Assembly: GCF_950295315.1 (NCBI RefSeq)
Contig: NC_080166.1
Location: 103,509,693 to 103,573,692 of the forward strand
Direction: 5' to 3'
Origin: Erinaceus europaeus
Taxonomy: Eukaryota > Chordata > Mammalia > Eulipotyphla > Erinaceidae
Length of the DNA stretch: 64,000 nt
The notes under the pieces were generated by a model. The model saw nothing but the letters and a program-made list of their open reading frames with translations. It made no database searches and was not told the DNA's origin. This document shows, one piece after another, positions 1 to 11,402 of this stretch. Positions within the stretch are counted from its first letter, which is position 1, and each line of letters begins with the position of its first letter. Position numbers and translations under genes: made by a program.

Positions 1-700
1 GACTGTGTCCAGAGACTTCAGGTGTGGAATGACAACCCTTCAGCTTCATCACTCACGTGAGACCTTTCCTTTCATAGTATTCTCTAATTCCATCCCAGGT
101 GGTTCACTTCCCAACAAAGTCCCAAAACCTAGATATAGACCAGGTTCCAGGAGATAAAGCATATGTCCACACGTATTCATAAACCAGGGCAAATATATAC
201 CTGAAAGCAATAGTACACTAGAGTTTGAAGTGAATACCCCCCAACACTTTATCTCCACTATTCCATCCTTTGGGTCCATGATTCTTCAACAGTTTGTTTG
301 GCTTTGTATGTTAACTCTCTTTTCAGCCCCTAGGTTCCAGATGCCATCAGGATGCCGGCCAGGCTTCCTTGGACTGAAGACCGCACCAATGAGTCCCGGA
401 GCTCAGCTTCCCCAGAGACCCACCCTACTAGGGAGAGAGAGGCAGACTGAGAGTATGGATTGACCAATCAAGTCCCATGTTCATCGGGAAGCAATTACAG
501 AAGCCAGACATTCCATCTTCTGCAACCCACAAGGACCCTGGGTCCATGCTCCCAGAGAGATAGAGAATGGGAAAGCTAGTGGGGAGGGGACAGGATATAG
601 AGATTGGGTGGTGGGAATTGTGTGGAGTTGTACCCCCATCCTATGATTTTGCTAATGTCTCCTTTCTTAAATTAAAAAAAAAAGGAAAAAAAAATTTAAT
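1..700 (+). mobile_element. L1 3' UTR fragment, young family, cut by window start
   Basis: The sequence aligns by eye with the 3' UTR of the full-length L1 at 27256-34814 (its 34076-34770 part): the 'tgtgtccagagacttca' block, the 'ccaggttccag' block, the 'actagggaaagagagaggc'-type block and the closing 'tgtggagttgtacccc' block all occur in the same order. It ends in an A-rich tail around 670-715. Its left end lies outside the window, so truncation point and target duplication cannot be judged. It is non-coding; the short open frames in it are 3' UTR translations. Confidence 0.85.
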
Positions 701-714
701 CTTAAAAAAGAAAG

Positions 715-1208
715 AAAGAGTCCACATGGACAGAATCTTCATCAAAGAAGAGAGCTAGAGGATCAAAATGCACATGAGAAGGTGCTCAATGTCACTGACT
801 TTTAGAGAAATGCAAATAAAAACAATCAGGTACCACTTTATGTAAGTGAGAATGCCATCCATTAGAGAGGACCAAAATACCAAATGCTGGAGTGGGTGGA
901 GGTAAAGACTCTGCTGACGGGAATGCAAACTGGTGCAATACTTGTGGAAAATAGTCTGGAAATTTCTCAGAACACCAAAAATGGACCTACCCTATAACCG
1001 AAAAATTTTTCTCCTAAGTACTTACCCAAAGGAATAAAATGCCTATCAGGAAATACCTAAGTACACCTATATTCATAGCACCACACTTTTTAATAACCAA
1101 GACTCAGAAGATATCCACGTCTAGACAAATGCTTTAAACAGACAAATGCTTTAAAAAGTTGTGGTATATTCACAGAATGGAACACTACTCAGATGTTAAA
1201 ACTGATGA
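715..1208 (+). mobile_element. Old L1 ORF2 3' remnant, part 1
   Basis: This stretch resembles the last third of L1 ORF2: a 'agagaaatgcaaat' block, a degraded 'aatgctggagagg' Cys/His region, 'gggaatgcaaactggt', 'tattcatagca' and 'gtggtatattcaca' follow in ORF2 order. The frame is destroyed by indels and stops. The match resumes after 1465, so a younger L1 3' end (1209-1459) landed inside it. Confidence 0.75.
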
Positions 1209-1459
1209 CACAGGCTGGGAGTATGGATCGACCTGCCAATGCCCATGTTCAACAGGAAAGCAATTACAGAAGCCAGACCTTCCATCTTCTGCACTCCATA
1301 ATGACCCTAGGTCTATACTCCTTAGAGCTAAAGAATAGGAAAGCTATCAGGGGAGGGGATGGGATACAGAATTCTGGTGGTAGGAATTGTGTGGAATTGT
1401 ACCACTCTTTTCCTATAGTTTTTGTCAGTGTTTCCTTTTCACAAATAAAGTAAAATAAA
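1209..1459 (+). mobile_element. L1 3' end nested in an older L1
   Basis: Contains the terminal L1 3' UTR blocks ('caattacagaagccagacc', 'ctatcaggggaggggatggg', a 'gaattgtgtggaattgtacc' region) and ends in an A-rich tail. It interrupts the old ORF2 remnant around it. A weak target duplication may be 'ctgatga' (about 1201-1207 and 1463-1469). Confidence 0.75.
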
Positions 1460-1760
1460 CCTGATGATGTCATCTGCTTTGCCTCATCATGTATGGAACT
1501 TGAAGGAATCATGTTAAGTGAGCTAAGACAAAAAGAGAAGAAAAATATCAAAAGATCTCACTTATAAGTGGAACTTAAAAATATAATGACAGAGAGGGAA
1601 AACACAAAGAGAAACTTGGACTGGCTACAGTGCATTGCCCCAAAGAAAACAGATCTGGAAAAAGAGATGGAGGGGGGTGAATTTTGAGGTCCTATTGCAG
1701 GATGCATGGGGAAATGAGTACTTTTATCCATGTGTCTACCCTGCTAGTCTTATGCAGTTG
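1460..1760 (+). mobile_element. Old L1 ORF2 end / 3' UTR remnant, part 2
   Basis: Continues the remnant at 715-1208: 'atggaacttgaaggaat', 'atgttaagtgagctaagac' and 'tcacttataagtggaac' are the degraded final codons of ORF2 and start of the 3' UTR. No open frame survives. Confidence 0.65.
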
Positions 1761-2050
1761 TTATAATAATTGAAGTTTTCAATATCCATTATAATTAAAT
1801 TAGAATTCTGGCTGCATTTAGTAAACATATTATTATTTTGCTACCAATAGCAGGAATATTTCACAATTATAATATGGGAGCAATATGATCACTTAAAGAA
1901 GAAAGGAAACATCATAACTGTCAATTTGTTACTAGAATTCTAAGGCCTAATTTTTCCACTTAAGAGAGAAACTTTAAAATTCAACTAAGAGAGATAAATT
2001 TCTAATAATTAAGAAAATTATTAAAAAAGGGAACTTTTAGCATGAGTCTA
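1761..2050. other. AT-rich sequence, nothing recognised
   Basis: No repeat family, gene or regulatory motif that I can support. Confidence 0.5.
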
Positions 2051-2052
2051 AT

Positions 2053-2178
2053 ATCTCCTTTAGAGGGAAGGGAGGTAAGGACAGGGGAGGGCAGGGGGCC
2101 TGTGATGCGGGGTGGCCAAACATGGTGCAGGCCAGCAGATGAAAAAAAAATACTAAAAAAAAATAAAATCTCCTTTAG
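2053..2178 (+). mobile_element. Short poly(A)-tailed retrocopy with target duplication
   Basis: An 11-bp direct repeat 'atctcctttag' at 2053-2063 and 2168-2178 flanks about 104 bp that start G-rich, include a 'ggggtggccaaacatggtg' stretch, and end in two A tracts. That layout is what L1-mediated retrotransposition of a short or 5'-truncated RNA leaves. The source RNA is not recognised; it does not match SINE groups B, C, D or F. Confidence 0.6.
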
Positions 2179-3310
2179 GTGCAAAAATACTGAATAATTT
2201 AATTTTTCTTAAATCTTTTGATAATATTTTCAAAATATCTACTGCACTAATTATACATATAATTACCATCTGTGTTGCTTTTACTATAGAGGATAAATCC
2301 AATAAAATATATACACAAAAAAAAGACAATGGTCTCTGAAAGATAGATTGTTCCTTTGGGGAGCAAATGATCAGTATACTATGACTTTGGTAAATTGGCC
2401 TCAATGAGAAATGCATTCAATATTAAGGAAAATGCTATAAAAGTTTAATAAAGTCTTATGAAAGTAGGTTGGTACATGATAGAATTCTGATTTTTTTCTT
2501 TTGTCATTTTCTTGGAGGGAAGGCTAATGGTTTATGGTGCAGTGGTCAACACACAGGTGCAATTCTCATTTTCTTACAATAGGTGTGTGCAAAAAACTCT
2601 CACCTCCAACTTAGCTCCTTTTCCACCATCATGTACAAAACCTCACTTTCTTAATAATATACACCAAGTTTTAACTGATATTTTGTAAAAAGAATTTGCC
2701 CTATGTGTTAAATTTCAATCCATATATGAACATATACCAGTTATTGTATTGGTTTGGAATTTTCTTCTGGAGACTTCTTACATTTTCAACTATAGAAGTT
2801 AAGGTTCACTGTGGGAATGTCACTTCATGACAATAATCCTGTGAATCAAAATTCCCTCAATAAAGTAAAATCTAAAGTTAAATGAAAAAAAGGCTTAGGC
2901 TGATATTTAAGTAGTGCAGTGATGTATGTGTTTGGGTAAAATTGTGGATTTGTATAATGAAATATGAAGTAAATGCATGACAGTTATCCTTTATTGACAG
3001 AAGTTATATAAGCAAAAGGAAGAACAAAGTCTTTAATCATATCCTTTTAAATGTCACTATCAGTTTTACCCTCTGTGATAGGATAGTTTTGGAATTGACT
3101 TTCTGATTGGGAGTTTCTGTTTAACTAAATTGAGGAAAATCTCTTCACTTCTTTTTTGTCACATGTGGTAAAAAACGACATAAGGAGTACATGTCATAAT
3201 ACTCTTGTCCTTATGCTGCTTTCTTGTATACTGGTCTTGTTTTGTTCTCTACATCTTTAACTCAAACTCATAGTAATTGAAAATCATAATATTAAACTGT
3301 TTCTCTTCAC
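2179..3310. other. AT-rich sequence, nothing recognised
   Basis: No convincing gene, repeat or RNA; reading frames are short and lack coding character. Confidence 0.5.
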
Positions 3311-3317
3311 TTAATAT

Positions 3318-3350
<33 letters not shown>

Positions 3351-3352
3351 CT
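3311..3352. repeat. (TA)n microsatellite
   Basis: Almost uninterrupted alternating T and A, with one phase shift near 3329. Confidence 0.9.
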
Positions 3353-5248
3353 TGTGTTGTAGTGGTAGCATTGTACATACTACTTTAATAGGACATTTTT
3401 TCTTTGTTTAACTAAAAAAATAAATAAAATGCATAGTTAAATTATTTACAGCATATTTAACCTAAGAAGACATTTTTATTTCAATTAAATAAGAATAATA
3501 AGTAGATACAATATGAAGGATATGAAATGTAATGCCAGTATTTTTATTATATACCAAACAATGCAAAGTTAGCATCTCACTTGAACTACTACACAAGTAT
3601 TTACAAAAAAATTTGTCACTTGGTAATAGTGAATACATTTGTTTAAATCTTATTTTTTTTAATCAAGTAACTATTGAGTATTCATTTTATAGTACATTCC
3701 CTGGCTTAATTTAGCATGCTATACTGTGTTCTGATTGATTTGCCTGGAAGAGGCAAATGATGCAGATGTAATTATCTCTTTAGGAAAAATGACCAGGTAA
3801 GAAAATTCAGAAACAGTAATCATAAGAAATAGTAGTATCAAGTAAAATATAGACATTTCTCAGTCCATACATCATAGGTAAACAAGTTAAGACATAATTC
3901 AACCAATGAGATTCCTTTACATCTTTGTTAACAGAAGAATTAGAAATAGTGTCATATATTTTGGGGAAGGAAGCACTAAATTTACAAATGTTCTAATCAT
4001 TTTCTAAAAGACATAATCAAGAAAAATAGCATTTAGTTTTGTTTTCAAAAGAAAGTGAGAATTTCACTGTTTACTTAAAAGCCTGATAATTAAATAAAAT
4101 ATTGGTTAGTTTCAGTCTTTCATTAATTGTATTAAGATAGTAACTCTCCCAGAGACTATATAAGGGAACTTAGAGTACAGATGATCTAGTGGAATGTGCG
4201 CCATATGCTTGCACCCTGCTCTATCATAAAGAGTGAAACTTATTGCACAAAAAAAGTGGTCATTTGTGATCAGACTGCAAAGATTCAATGAGTACAAGGA
4301 TTGAGATGCATCTGCTTAAGAATAAGGCAGAATGACCTGAATTACCAAAATGCACTAGGGTTAAAATGACAGTCAATACAAGACAAAGACAAAAAGGAAT
4401 CTTAAAAATTTTGGAATCTTATACCTTAATTCTGCCCTCTGCTGGCATGATAAAAAAGTGAACGCAGCAGATAACAGATTTTAATGTGAATTTTACTGGA
4501 AATATATAAAATTCAATTTAAATAACAATATTGTAGCTCACTATATGAAAATATGTCGTGTTTGTCTTCTAAGAAAAACTGTGTTTCCTTTAAAATTTAT
4601 GTAAATATCTTCAATGAAACAAAATAAGGAATACTATGCAATATATAAATTTTTTGTTGTTGTTTAGTGATGTCAAACTAAAAGAGTATAGGATAAGGAG
4701 CTCAGAAAATTATGCTCAGTAACAATGTACTTTTTATAGTAAATTCAGGTTGCAAATGCAAGTATGACTTTCAATATTGTCCCTTTTTTTTTTCTAGAGA
4801 ATTTTTATAACTTTAGTTTTTCAGCTTCTTGGCTTCCCAAGCTCTCTATGCAAATGTGGGCCAGGAAATCTTATCCACAATAGAATCACATGGGAAGATG
4901 TTATTATATTATTGCTATACAAGGATGCTATGGAAGACTTGAGCTAAATCTGTACTGAGAGAAATTATAGGGACACTGTGTAATTATGGTTTGCCAGGAA
5001 ACCTATATGATTATAATTTGAGAAATTTAAAGAAATTTTTTTTCTCTTCAAATTTAGGGACAAAAATCTTTGTCTCATGAAAACTGATTCTTTTCCTTTT
5101 TTCAGGAGAGCAAAGGCAATTATATATTCAGAAACATAATTAGTACAATACTGGTTAAAGGCAAAAGACACTTTAAAAGGCTGCTTATTAGTCATGAATT
5201 TTTTCATTATGTCAAAAAAATATCTTAGAAGAAGACACAAATTCTAAA
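3353..5248. other. AT-rich sequence, no gene seen
   Basis: About 1.9 kb without a recognisable repeat or gene. The only motif of note is a CTCF-like match at 4434-4446, listed separately. Confidence 0.5.
4434..4446. promoter_or_regulatory. CTCF-like motif
   Basis: 'gccctctgctggc' fits the reverse-strand core consensus of CTCF sites (GCCMYCTRSTGGC). A 13-base match in isolation is weak evidence for occupancy; it sits in otherwise unremarkable AT-rich DNA. Confidence 0.3.
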
Positions 5249-5253
5249 ATAGG

Positions 5254-5455
5254 TGGTTGGAAGGTAGCTAGCGCAGTAAAGTGTGCAATTGACCACATAT
5301 GAGGAGGACTCAGGTTTAAACTCAGAGTTACCACATGGAAATATATGCAAAAGAAGAAGCTTCACAAGCAGTGGAGAAATGCCATAGTGGCTTTTATTTT
5401 CTTTCTGTATATCTCCTCTCTCTCTCTCTCTCTCTCTCTCTTCCTCTCAAGTCAG
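5254..5455 (+). mobile_element. tRNA-derived SINE, diverged B/C-type
   Basis: A degraded tRNA-like head ('gtagctagcgcagtaaagtg' as box A region, 'caggtttaaactc' as box B) is followed by 'cttcacaagcagtggag' and a pyrimidine body that includes a (TC)n run at about 5409-5440. The order matches the hedgehog-type SINEs elsewhere in the window. Confidence 0.65.
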
Positions 5456-5611
5456 AGTTCATTGAGGACAGTGCAATCATACAGATCAGAAACCTTAGTG
5501 AAAATCCTATGCCAAGACTATTACTTCAATCTAAGCACTTAGGGTTTCAAACTGGTAACTTGATTGCTAACAGTGGCTTAAATTACTAATAAATTTCTAG
5601 TAGTGATTCAT

Positions 5612-5690
5612 GTATTAACCTGCCAATCTCCATGTACAGCAGAGAATCATTTACAGAAGCCAGAACTCCCACCTTTTGAACCCCCAAACT
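5612..5690 (+). mobile_element. Short old L1 3' UTR piece
   Basis: 'acctgccaatctccatgtac' and the following 'tttacagaagccagaac' correspond to the conserved block near the end of L1 3' UTRs in this window. Only about 75 bp remain. Confidence 0.5.
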
Positions 5691-5694
5691 AATT

Positions 5695-6436
5695 TTTTAA
5701 AGAGACTTTTAAAAAATTATTTGTTTAACGTATCCATAAACTACTGCAAAATATATACCTGAAAGCAGAAGTACACTAGAGTTTGCAGTGAGTACCTCCC
5801 TAACACTTCCTCTCCACTATTCCAAGCTTTGGGTCCATGATTGCTCAACAATTTGTTTGGCTTCGTATGCTAATTCTCTTTTCAATCACCAGGTTCCAGA
5901 TGCCACCAGGATGCTGGCCAGGCTTCCCTGGATTGAAGACCCCACCCATGTGTCCTGGAGCTCAGCTTCCCCAGAGACCCACCCTACTAGGGAAAGAGAG
6001 AGGCAGACTGGGAGTATGGACCGACCAGTCAACGCCCATGTTCAGCGGGGAAGCAATTACAGAAGCCAGACCTTCTACCTTCTGCAACCCTCAACCACCC
6101 TGGGTCCATGCTCCCAAAGGATAGAGAATGGGAAAGCTATCAGGGGAGGGGGTGGGTTATGGAGATTGGGTGGTGGGAATTGTGTGGAGTTGTACCCCTC
6201 CTACCCTATGGTTTTGTTAATTAATCCTTTCTTAAATAAAAAAATTAAAATTAAATAAAAAAATAAAATAAAATAAAATAAAATAAAAAAATTATTTGTT
6301 TATTTACTAGTGAGAAAAATAGGAAGAGAGAGAAAGAACCAGACATCACATTGGTGCATGTGCTACTGGGGATTGAACTCAGGGCCTCATGCTTGACAGT
6401 CTAATACTTTATACACTGCGGCACCTCCCAGACCAC
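5695..6436 (-). mobile_element. D-type SINE split by an L1 insertion
   Basis: The left part (5695-5727) is the T-rich start and the right part (6303-6436) carries the antisense tRNA-like unit ('ggggattgaactcaggg', 'cactgcggcacctccc'). The L1 3' end at 5728-6285 lies between them, with its target duplication drawn from this SINE. This dates the SINE as older than that L1. Confidence 0.65.
5728..6285 (+). mobile_element. 5'-truncated young L1 3' end with 17-bp target duplication
   Basis: Sense copy of the L1 3' UTR, starting at the 'gtatccataaactactgc' block and ending in an AAATAAAAT-type tail. The 17-bp repeat 'aaaaaattatttgttta' at 5711-5727 and 6286-6302 is its target-site duplication. Non-coding; a 156-codon open frame across it is a fortuitous 3' UTR translation. 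Confidence 0.88.
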
Positions 6437-6599
6437 CCCAAAATAATTTTAGATCATTATCCCAGTAAGGGAAATCTTAGAGGAAGATCACCAAGGGCTT
6501 GAACTCTAGTCCCAATGGGATTTAGAACTTTTATGACAAGGAACCTCTGTTTTTGCATCATCACTGAGAAGGAAAAGATTCTGGAGAAGCTCTGAGGAA

Positions 6600-6880
6600 A
6601 TTAGATGTCATTTAACTGATCTTAGAGGGAAGAGAAAAAAGGACAGCTAAGGGATAATTTCACTCATAAGTGAAATATAAAGAATTGACACACATGAACT
6701 TGAAAAAAGAAAAAATATAACATATCCTCATCATCTATCGATGTTCTTGAGAGAACTATGGTTCTCACTGTTGCAGGGTAGGCAGGGCACAGAACTTTGA
6801 TGGTAGAGTTATATCCCCATCATTTTATCATTTTGTAAATCACTATTAAATCACTACTAAAAACATAAAATTAAGATAAA
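6600..6880 (+). mobile_element. Possible old L1 3' end
   Basis: 'tttcactcataagtgaaat' resembles the degraded ORF2-end/3' UTR start of old L1s, and 'gtagagttatatccccatc' resembles the 3' UTR end. Divergence is high, so this is a tentative call. Confidence 0.4.
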
Positions 6881-6939
6881 AACACTGACCTATATTTTTC
6901 AATTGAGCCAAGACAATAAATATAGAATTAAGAATACCA

Positions 6940-7035
6940 CTATACTATATGCCTTGCCAGAAATGGAACTAGGAGGCTTAGACATGCAAACCCTCTGCTC
7001 TATCAGCTAAAGCTATTATCCAGGCTACATTTCAA
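6940..7035 (-). mobile_element. Degraded tRNA-like SINE (D-type?)
   Basis: 'tgccagaaatggaactagga' and 'ctctgctctatcagctaaag' look like an antisense box B and box A of a D-type unit. Weak match. Confidence 0.35.
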
Positions 7036-7047
7036 ATTAATTTTATA

Positions 7048-7205
7048 TACCTACAAGGAGTAAGCTTCAGAAGTGGTACAGCAGGGCTGCAGGTGTGACT
7101 CCTCTGTTCTTTCCCTATCTACCCCTCCCTTTTCAAATTCTCTATCCAATAATAATATTTTCAATTTCTCTATCCAATAATAATAAATAAAACTATTTTA
7201 AATTG
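7048..7205 (+). mobile_element. C-type SINE, 3' half
   Basis: 'gcagggctgcaggtgtgact', a C/T-rich body and 'tctctatccaataataat' match the lower half of C-type SINEs. The 'tctctatccaataataat' end is present twice (7140 and 7170 regions), a short local duplication. Confidence 0.65.
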
Positions 7206-8808
7206 CTTTTATAGCAAGTACTAATATAATTTAACAATAAATTGATAACTGTGAACTGTAGACTCTATGATGATAATGTTTCAATATTAAATTTTGACAA
7301 CTCTGTGATTGTGTAAGGTAATCCTCTTCTTAAAATTTGATACTCAAGTGTTAAGTGGCAAAAAGACACAATACGCTCAACTTGCTCTCTGGTGGTTCTG
7401 AAAACAAATGTATTTATGTAGAGACAAGTATAAAGCTAATGAAACAAACTGTTTTAAGTTATGAAATTGGGTAAGGTATATAGAAACACATTGTACTATT
7501 TTTGTAATTTTTAAGTTTAAAGTTTTATCAAAGTAAAAGCTTTTAAAAATAACTTCCTACCTTTCATATATTTTTTTCTACTGGTCTTTTTCCCTTAATA
7601 AGTATTAGTAAGCCTCAGTTTTATCTTCTCCTTGAATCTTCCCTCTGAAAATAAACATCCCCATTGATATCTAACTCTTCAAACAGATTCCTTGGATTCT
7701 AGTCTATTTTCTCTATAAAACATCTCTCTGTATATACACATCTTTACTTTGAGGGAAAAAAAAACACTATGATTAAGGAAAAAGGAAAGGGGCATAGAAA
7801 ACACTCTGTCTTAGACAGTCAATAATTCCTAAATTAAAGTTCTAATTTAACAGACCACATTATTGTGTTAAAAATTAACATCCTCTTTGAAAACTTCATA
7901 TTCAAAACTTCCCTGGCTTATGTGAGTCATAATATGGTCACTAGGTGGATGTGTTATGAATTTTTTTCTAAAGTGAATCAATAAATAAAGAAGTAGGTTG
8001 GATGTAACATCCAATAGATCCCTTTGATCTGTTCAGTTTAAGACAACAGTTAGGCATTCTTGGGGATATGTCAGGTAGACCGTTAAATTTGTAACTTAAA
8101 ATTCAATAAAATCCAACTAGAGCTTGAATATTTTCTTAAGTCGAATTTTGTCATTGTACTATGATGTGGCATGAAAAAACCAAAGGACCACACCCTTGAG
8201 TAATAAAATATTAAAGTGGTGATGAACACGAAAGCAAAATTAATTTGAATGGTGAAAATATACTTTAACATGAGACACTGACATTGTAAAATGAACTTAT
8301 GACACAAGTAACTCACAATTAAATTGATGAGCATTAGTGGACACCTCCAAAATGCCCATTGTGACACAATACTCACTTTCCTCCTTCTATAATTTTCCAT
8401 AAGAATATACATCTTTAATTGCATTTCCCAGAAGCTTTTGACAGCAGTATCCATGTTTAATTTCTGCCAAAAAGAAGCATATGCTTGAGATTTGGATAGT
8501 AGAATAGAAAACAGGAGCTATTTCTCTCTTGCTCTAGACAGCAAAATAGTGAACCTTAGTAGACAGAAAAATCTGTTTTTTTAAAAAAGCAGTTTTCAGT
8601 ATTACTAGACTGAGAATCATTCTTTTGAATTCTTTGCTAATGTCCATAAGCAGTTAAATTAAATCTAATTAAGTGAGATTTAAAGAAAAAATTACTTATA
8701 GCAATTTAACTTTTATTATTAGGGTATATATTATTTGGATATAGTAGAAATATAATATGATAATAATCAAGATTTTTTTCAAATACATACAAACATATTT
8801 TTAATTAT
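7206..8808. other. AT-rich sequence, nothing recognised
   Basis: About 1.6 kb with no recognisable gene or repeat. A minus-strand open frame at 8083-8454 (123 codons) has no start context or family features I recognise and is AT-driven. Confidence 0.5.
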
Positions 8809-8809
8809 C

Positions 8810-9258
8810 ACTGGGGTTATTACTGGGGCTCAGTGCCTACACAAATAATCTTCCACTCCCAGTGGCCACTTTCTTTTTTTTAATCTTTATTTATTTATTG
8901 GATAGAGATAGAATTGAAATGGGAGGGGGAACTAGAGAGGGGGAAAGACAGAGATACACCTGCATCCCTGCTTCATCTCTTGCAAAGCTTTCCCCCTTCA
9001 GGCGGGGGACCAGGGGCTCAAACCCAGGCCCTTGCACATTATAACATGCACTCAACCAGGTGTACTACCACACAGCCTCACATGGCCATTTTTATGTTTT
9101 CTTTTACTTGATAGCACAGAGAGAAATTGAGAAGGAAAAGGGAGGTAGAAAGGGGGTGCAACACTTTTGAAACTTCACACCTGCAGGTGGGGACCAGGGA
9201 CTTGAACCTGGGTTTTGGTTATAAAACAATTGGATCATCTGGCCCCAGTGATTTTAGT
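8810..9258 (-). mobile_element. Older SINE split by a C-type SINE
   Basis: The left part (8810-8868, 'ttactggggctcagtgcct') is the antisense tail module seen at the 3' end of B-type SINEs. The right part (9085-9258) has an antisense C-type head ('acctgcaggtggggaccagg', 'cttgaacctgggttt'). The intervening 8869-9084 is a separate C-type SINE. Confidence 0.6.
8869..9084 (-). mobile_element. C-type SINE
   Basis: Starts on this strand with a T-rich tail and 'atttatttattggatagaga', then the purine-rich body, 'caggggctcaaacccaggc' (antisense box B) and 'caaccaggtgtactaccac' (antisense box A). A short 'tggcca' repeat on both sides may be its target duplication. Confidence 0.8.
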
Positions 9259-9549
9259 TTTATATTAATTATTGGAGTATGGAAGGATAGTCCTTCTGAT
9301 TTTCCATTTAGAATGTCATAGGTATTGTGACTCTTTTCACTGCTATATGTTTATATAACAATTCAGTGCTGTGATTGAGAAAATCAGCTGGACTATTGAT
9401 AACAGCACTGCATTCTCTAATTCATTCCACATTTCATGATAACATTAAAGCTGCTGAAACTAGATGTGAATTACACAGATGCAATATACCAGTAGTGTTT
9501 AATGTTAACTTTCAAGAGTGAAACTTTACCAAATAAAATCCTTAAGTCA

Positions 9550-9888
9550 GGGGTACGGCGGTAGCACAGCCGGTTAAGCATGGAACAAAACGCAAGGACT
9601 TGCATGAGGATCCCCACCTGCAGTGGGATTGCTTCATAAGCAGTGAAGCAAGTCTACAGGTGTCTATCTTTCTCTCTCCCTGTTTACCCCACCTCTCTCC
9701 ATTTCTCTCTGTCCTATCCAACAACAATAACATCATCAATAACAACAATTTAATAACCACAACAACAATAAAACAAGGGCAACAGAAGGGGAAAAAATAG
9801 CTTCCAGGAGCAGTGGATTCATGGTGCAGGCAGTAAGCCCCAGCAATAAACAATCCTGGGGGAAAAAAAAATATATATATATATATAT
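9550..9888 (+). mobile_element. B-type SINE with tail module and target duplication
   Basis: Box A-like 'gtagcacagccggttaagc', 'ccccacctgcagtgggattg', C/T body, CAACAA-rich body, then 'ccaggagcagtggattcatg' tail module, A-run and (AT)n. An 11-bp target duplication 'tccttaagtca' lies at 9539-9549 and 9889-9899. Confidence 0.9.
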
Positions 9889-10077
9889 TCCTTAAGTCAA
9901 AAATTTAAGTAGTGGTCACTTAGTATTTCATAGCAAATAATATTTTATTCATTTTATCTGCATTTACAACTATTTTTAAAGAAAAAGAATATATGATTAA
10001 TTAATCCTTTCTCATGCCTGTAACAATGGTATGGGAATTCTTTTAAAAAAATCTACAAAAAGAGGAATTATTTTTCT

Positions 10078-10559
10078 CCACATAATCTAGCTGTTTTCAA
10101 AATGCAGACCCCAAATCTCATCTGCTGTATACTTGCCTTTAGGCTCCTGATCATTTAACATTTTTTTTTCTGCTTTATATCTTAATGATTTTTTCAGCCA
10201 CCAAGTTGCAGATCCTACCATGATGCCAACCTGACTTTCCTGGGTAGAGGACCTCACCAATGTGTCCTAGAACCCCTCCTCTCCAGAGCCCTGCCCCACT
10301 AGGGAAAGAGAGAGACAGGTTGGCAGCATGGATCGACCTGCCAATGCCCATTTCCAGCAGAGAAGTAGTTACAGAAGCCAGACCTTCCACTTTCTGCACC
10401 CTATAATGATCCTAGGCCCATGGTCCTAGAGGGATAGAGAATAGGAAAGTTTTCAAGGGAGGGGATAGGATAAGGAGCTCTGGTGATAGGAATTGTGGGG
10501 AACTGCATTCCTTTTATCCTATGGTGTTGTCAATATTTCTATTTTATAAGTAAATAATG
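10078..10559 (+). mobile_element. Old L1 3' end with 26-bp target duplication
   Basis: An older L1 3' UTR variant in sense ('tgatgccaacctgactttcc', 'ccccactagggaaagagag', 'tcgacctgccaatgcccat'). Direct repeats at 10052-10077 and 10560-10585 (26 bp, two mismatches by eye) form the target duplication. Confidence 0.82.
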
Positions 10560-10720
10560 TCTACAAAAAGAGCAACTATTTTTCTGGATATAAATCTTCA
10601 TAATCTTTTTTCTATAAATCATAGGATTACTTTTTACCTTCAATTTAATTTCCTATATCTACTAAATATTTTACTAGAATGACTTTAAGACACAGTTGAG
10701 ATTAGAATTTTCATTACTGG

Positions 10721-10995
10721 AAGCCGGGCAGTAGCGCAGCGGGTTAAGCGCAGGTGGCACGAAGCACAAGGACAAGTGTAAGGACCTCGGTTCGAGACCC
10801 TGGCTCCCCACCTGTAGGGGCGTTGCTTCACAAGCGGTGAAGCAGGTCTGTAGGTGTCTTTCTTTCCCCCCTCTGTCTTCCCTTCCTCTCTCCATTTCTC
10901 TCTGCCCTGTCCAACAACAACAACATCAATAGCAACAATAATAATAACTACAACAATAAAACAAGGGCAACAAAAGGGAATAAATAATCTAAAAA
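10721..10995 (+). mobile_element. B-type SINE
   Basis: Well-preserved head: box A 'tagcgcagcgg' near 10732-10742 and box B 'ggttcgagacc' near 10789-10799, then 'cttcacaagcggtgaagcag', C/T body, CAACAA body and an AATAAATAA tail. Confidence 0.9.
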
Positions 10996-11109
10996 ACATT
11001 TCTTATTATTTAAAATAAGATACCTGAAAGAGAGAGAAGTTAATTAAATAGACAATTGTTTCATGAGAATTTTATTGACATACCTGTGATTCTCTTTCAA
11101 ATCTTTCAT

Positions 11110-11402
11110 TCACCTCTTAATTTCTTTTATTTTTTATTATTTTTTAAATTTTTCTCTTTTGTTGCCCTTGTTATTTATCATCATTGTTGTTACTGCTGTC
11201 GTTGTTGTTGGATCAGACAGAGAGAAATCAGGAGAGGAAGGGCAGACAAAGGGGGGAGAGAAAGACACCTGCAAACCTGCTTTACTGCCTGTGAAACGAA
11301 CTCCCTGAAGATGGGGAACCCGCGGCTCAAACCCAGATCCTTAAGGCGTTTTTTGCGCTGAGCGCCATGTGCACATAACGCGCTGCGCCACCATCTGATT
11401 TC
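11110..11402 (-). mobile_element. B-type SINE
   Basis: Antisense copy: 'cttttgttgcccttgttatt', GTTGTT body, 'agagaaatcaggagaggaag', 'gaacccgcggctcaaaccc' (antisense box B) and 'aacgcgctgcgccaccatc' (antisense box A). Confidence 0.88.

Noticed and set aside
5788..6258. A recurring set of 80-156-codon open frames with near-identical translations (also at 16000, 25868-26305, 34305-34742, 47560-47820, 63076-63345).
   Set aside because: They look like a protein family, but each lies in an L1 3' UTR copy, in either orientation and in several frames. They are translations of a non-coding repeat.
7384..7395. Second CTCF-like core ('gctctctggtgg').
   Set aside because: One mismatch to the core and no supporting context.
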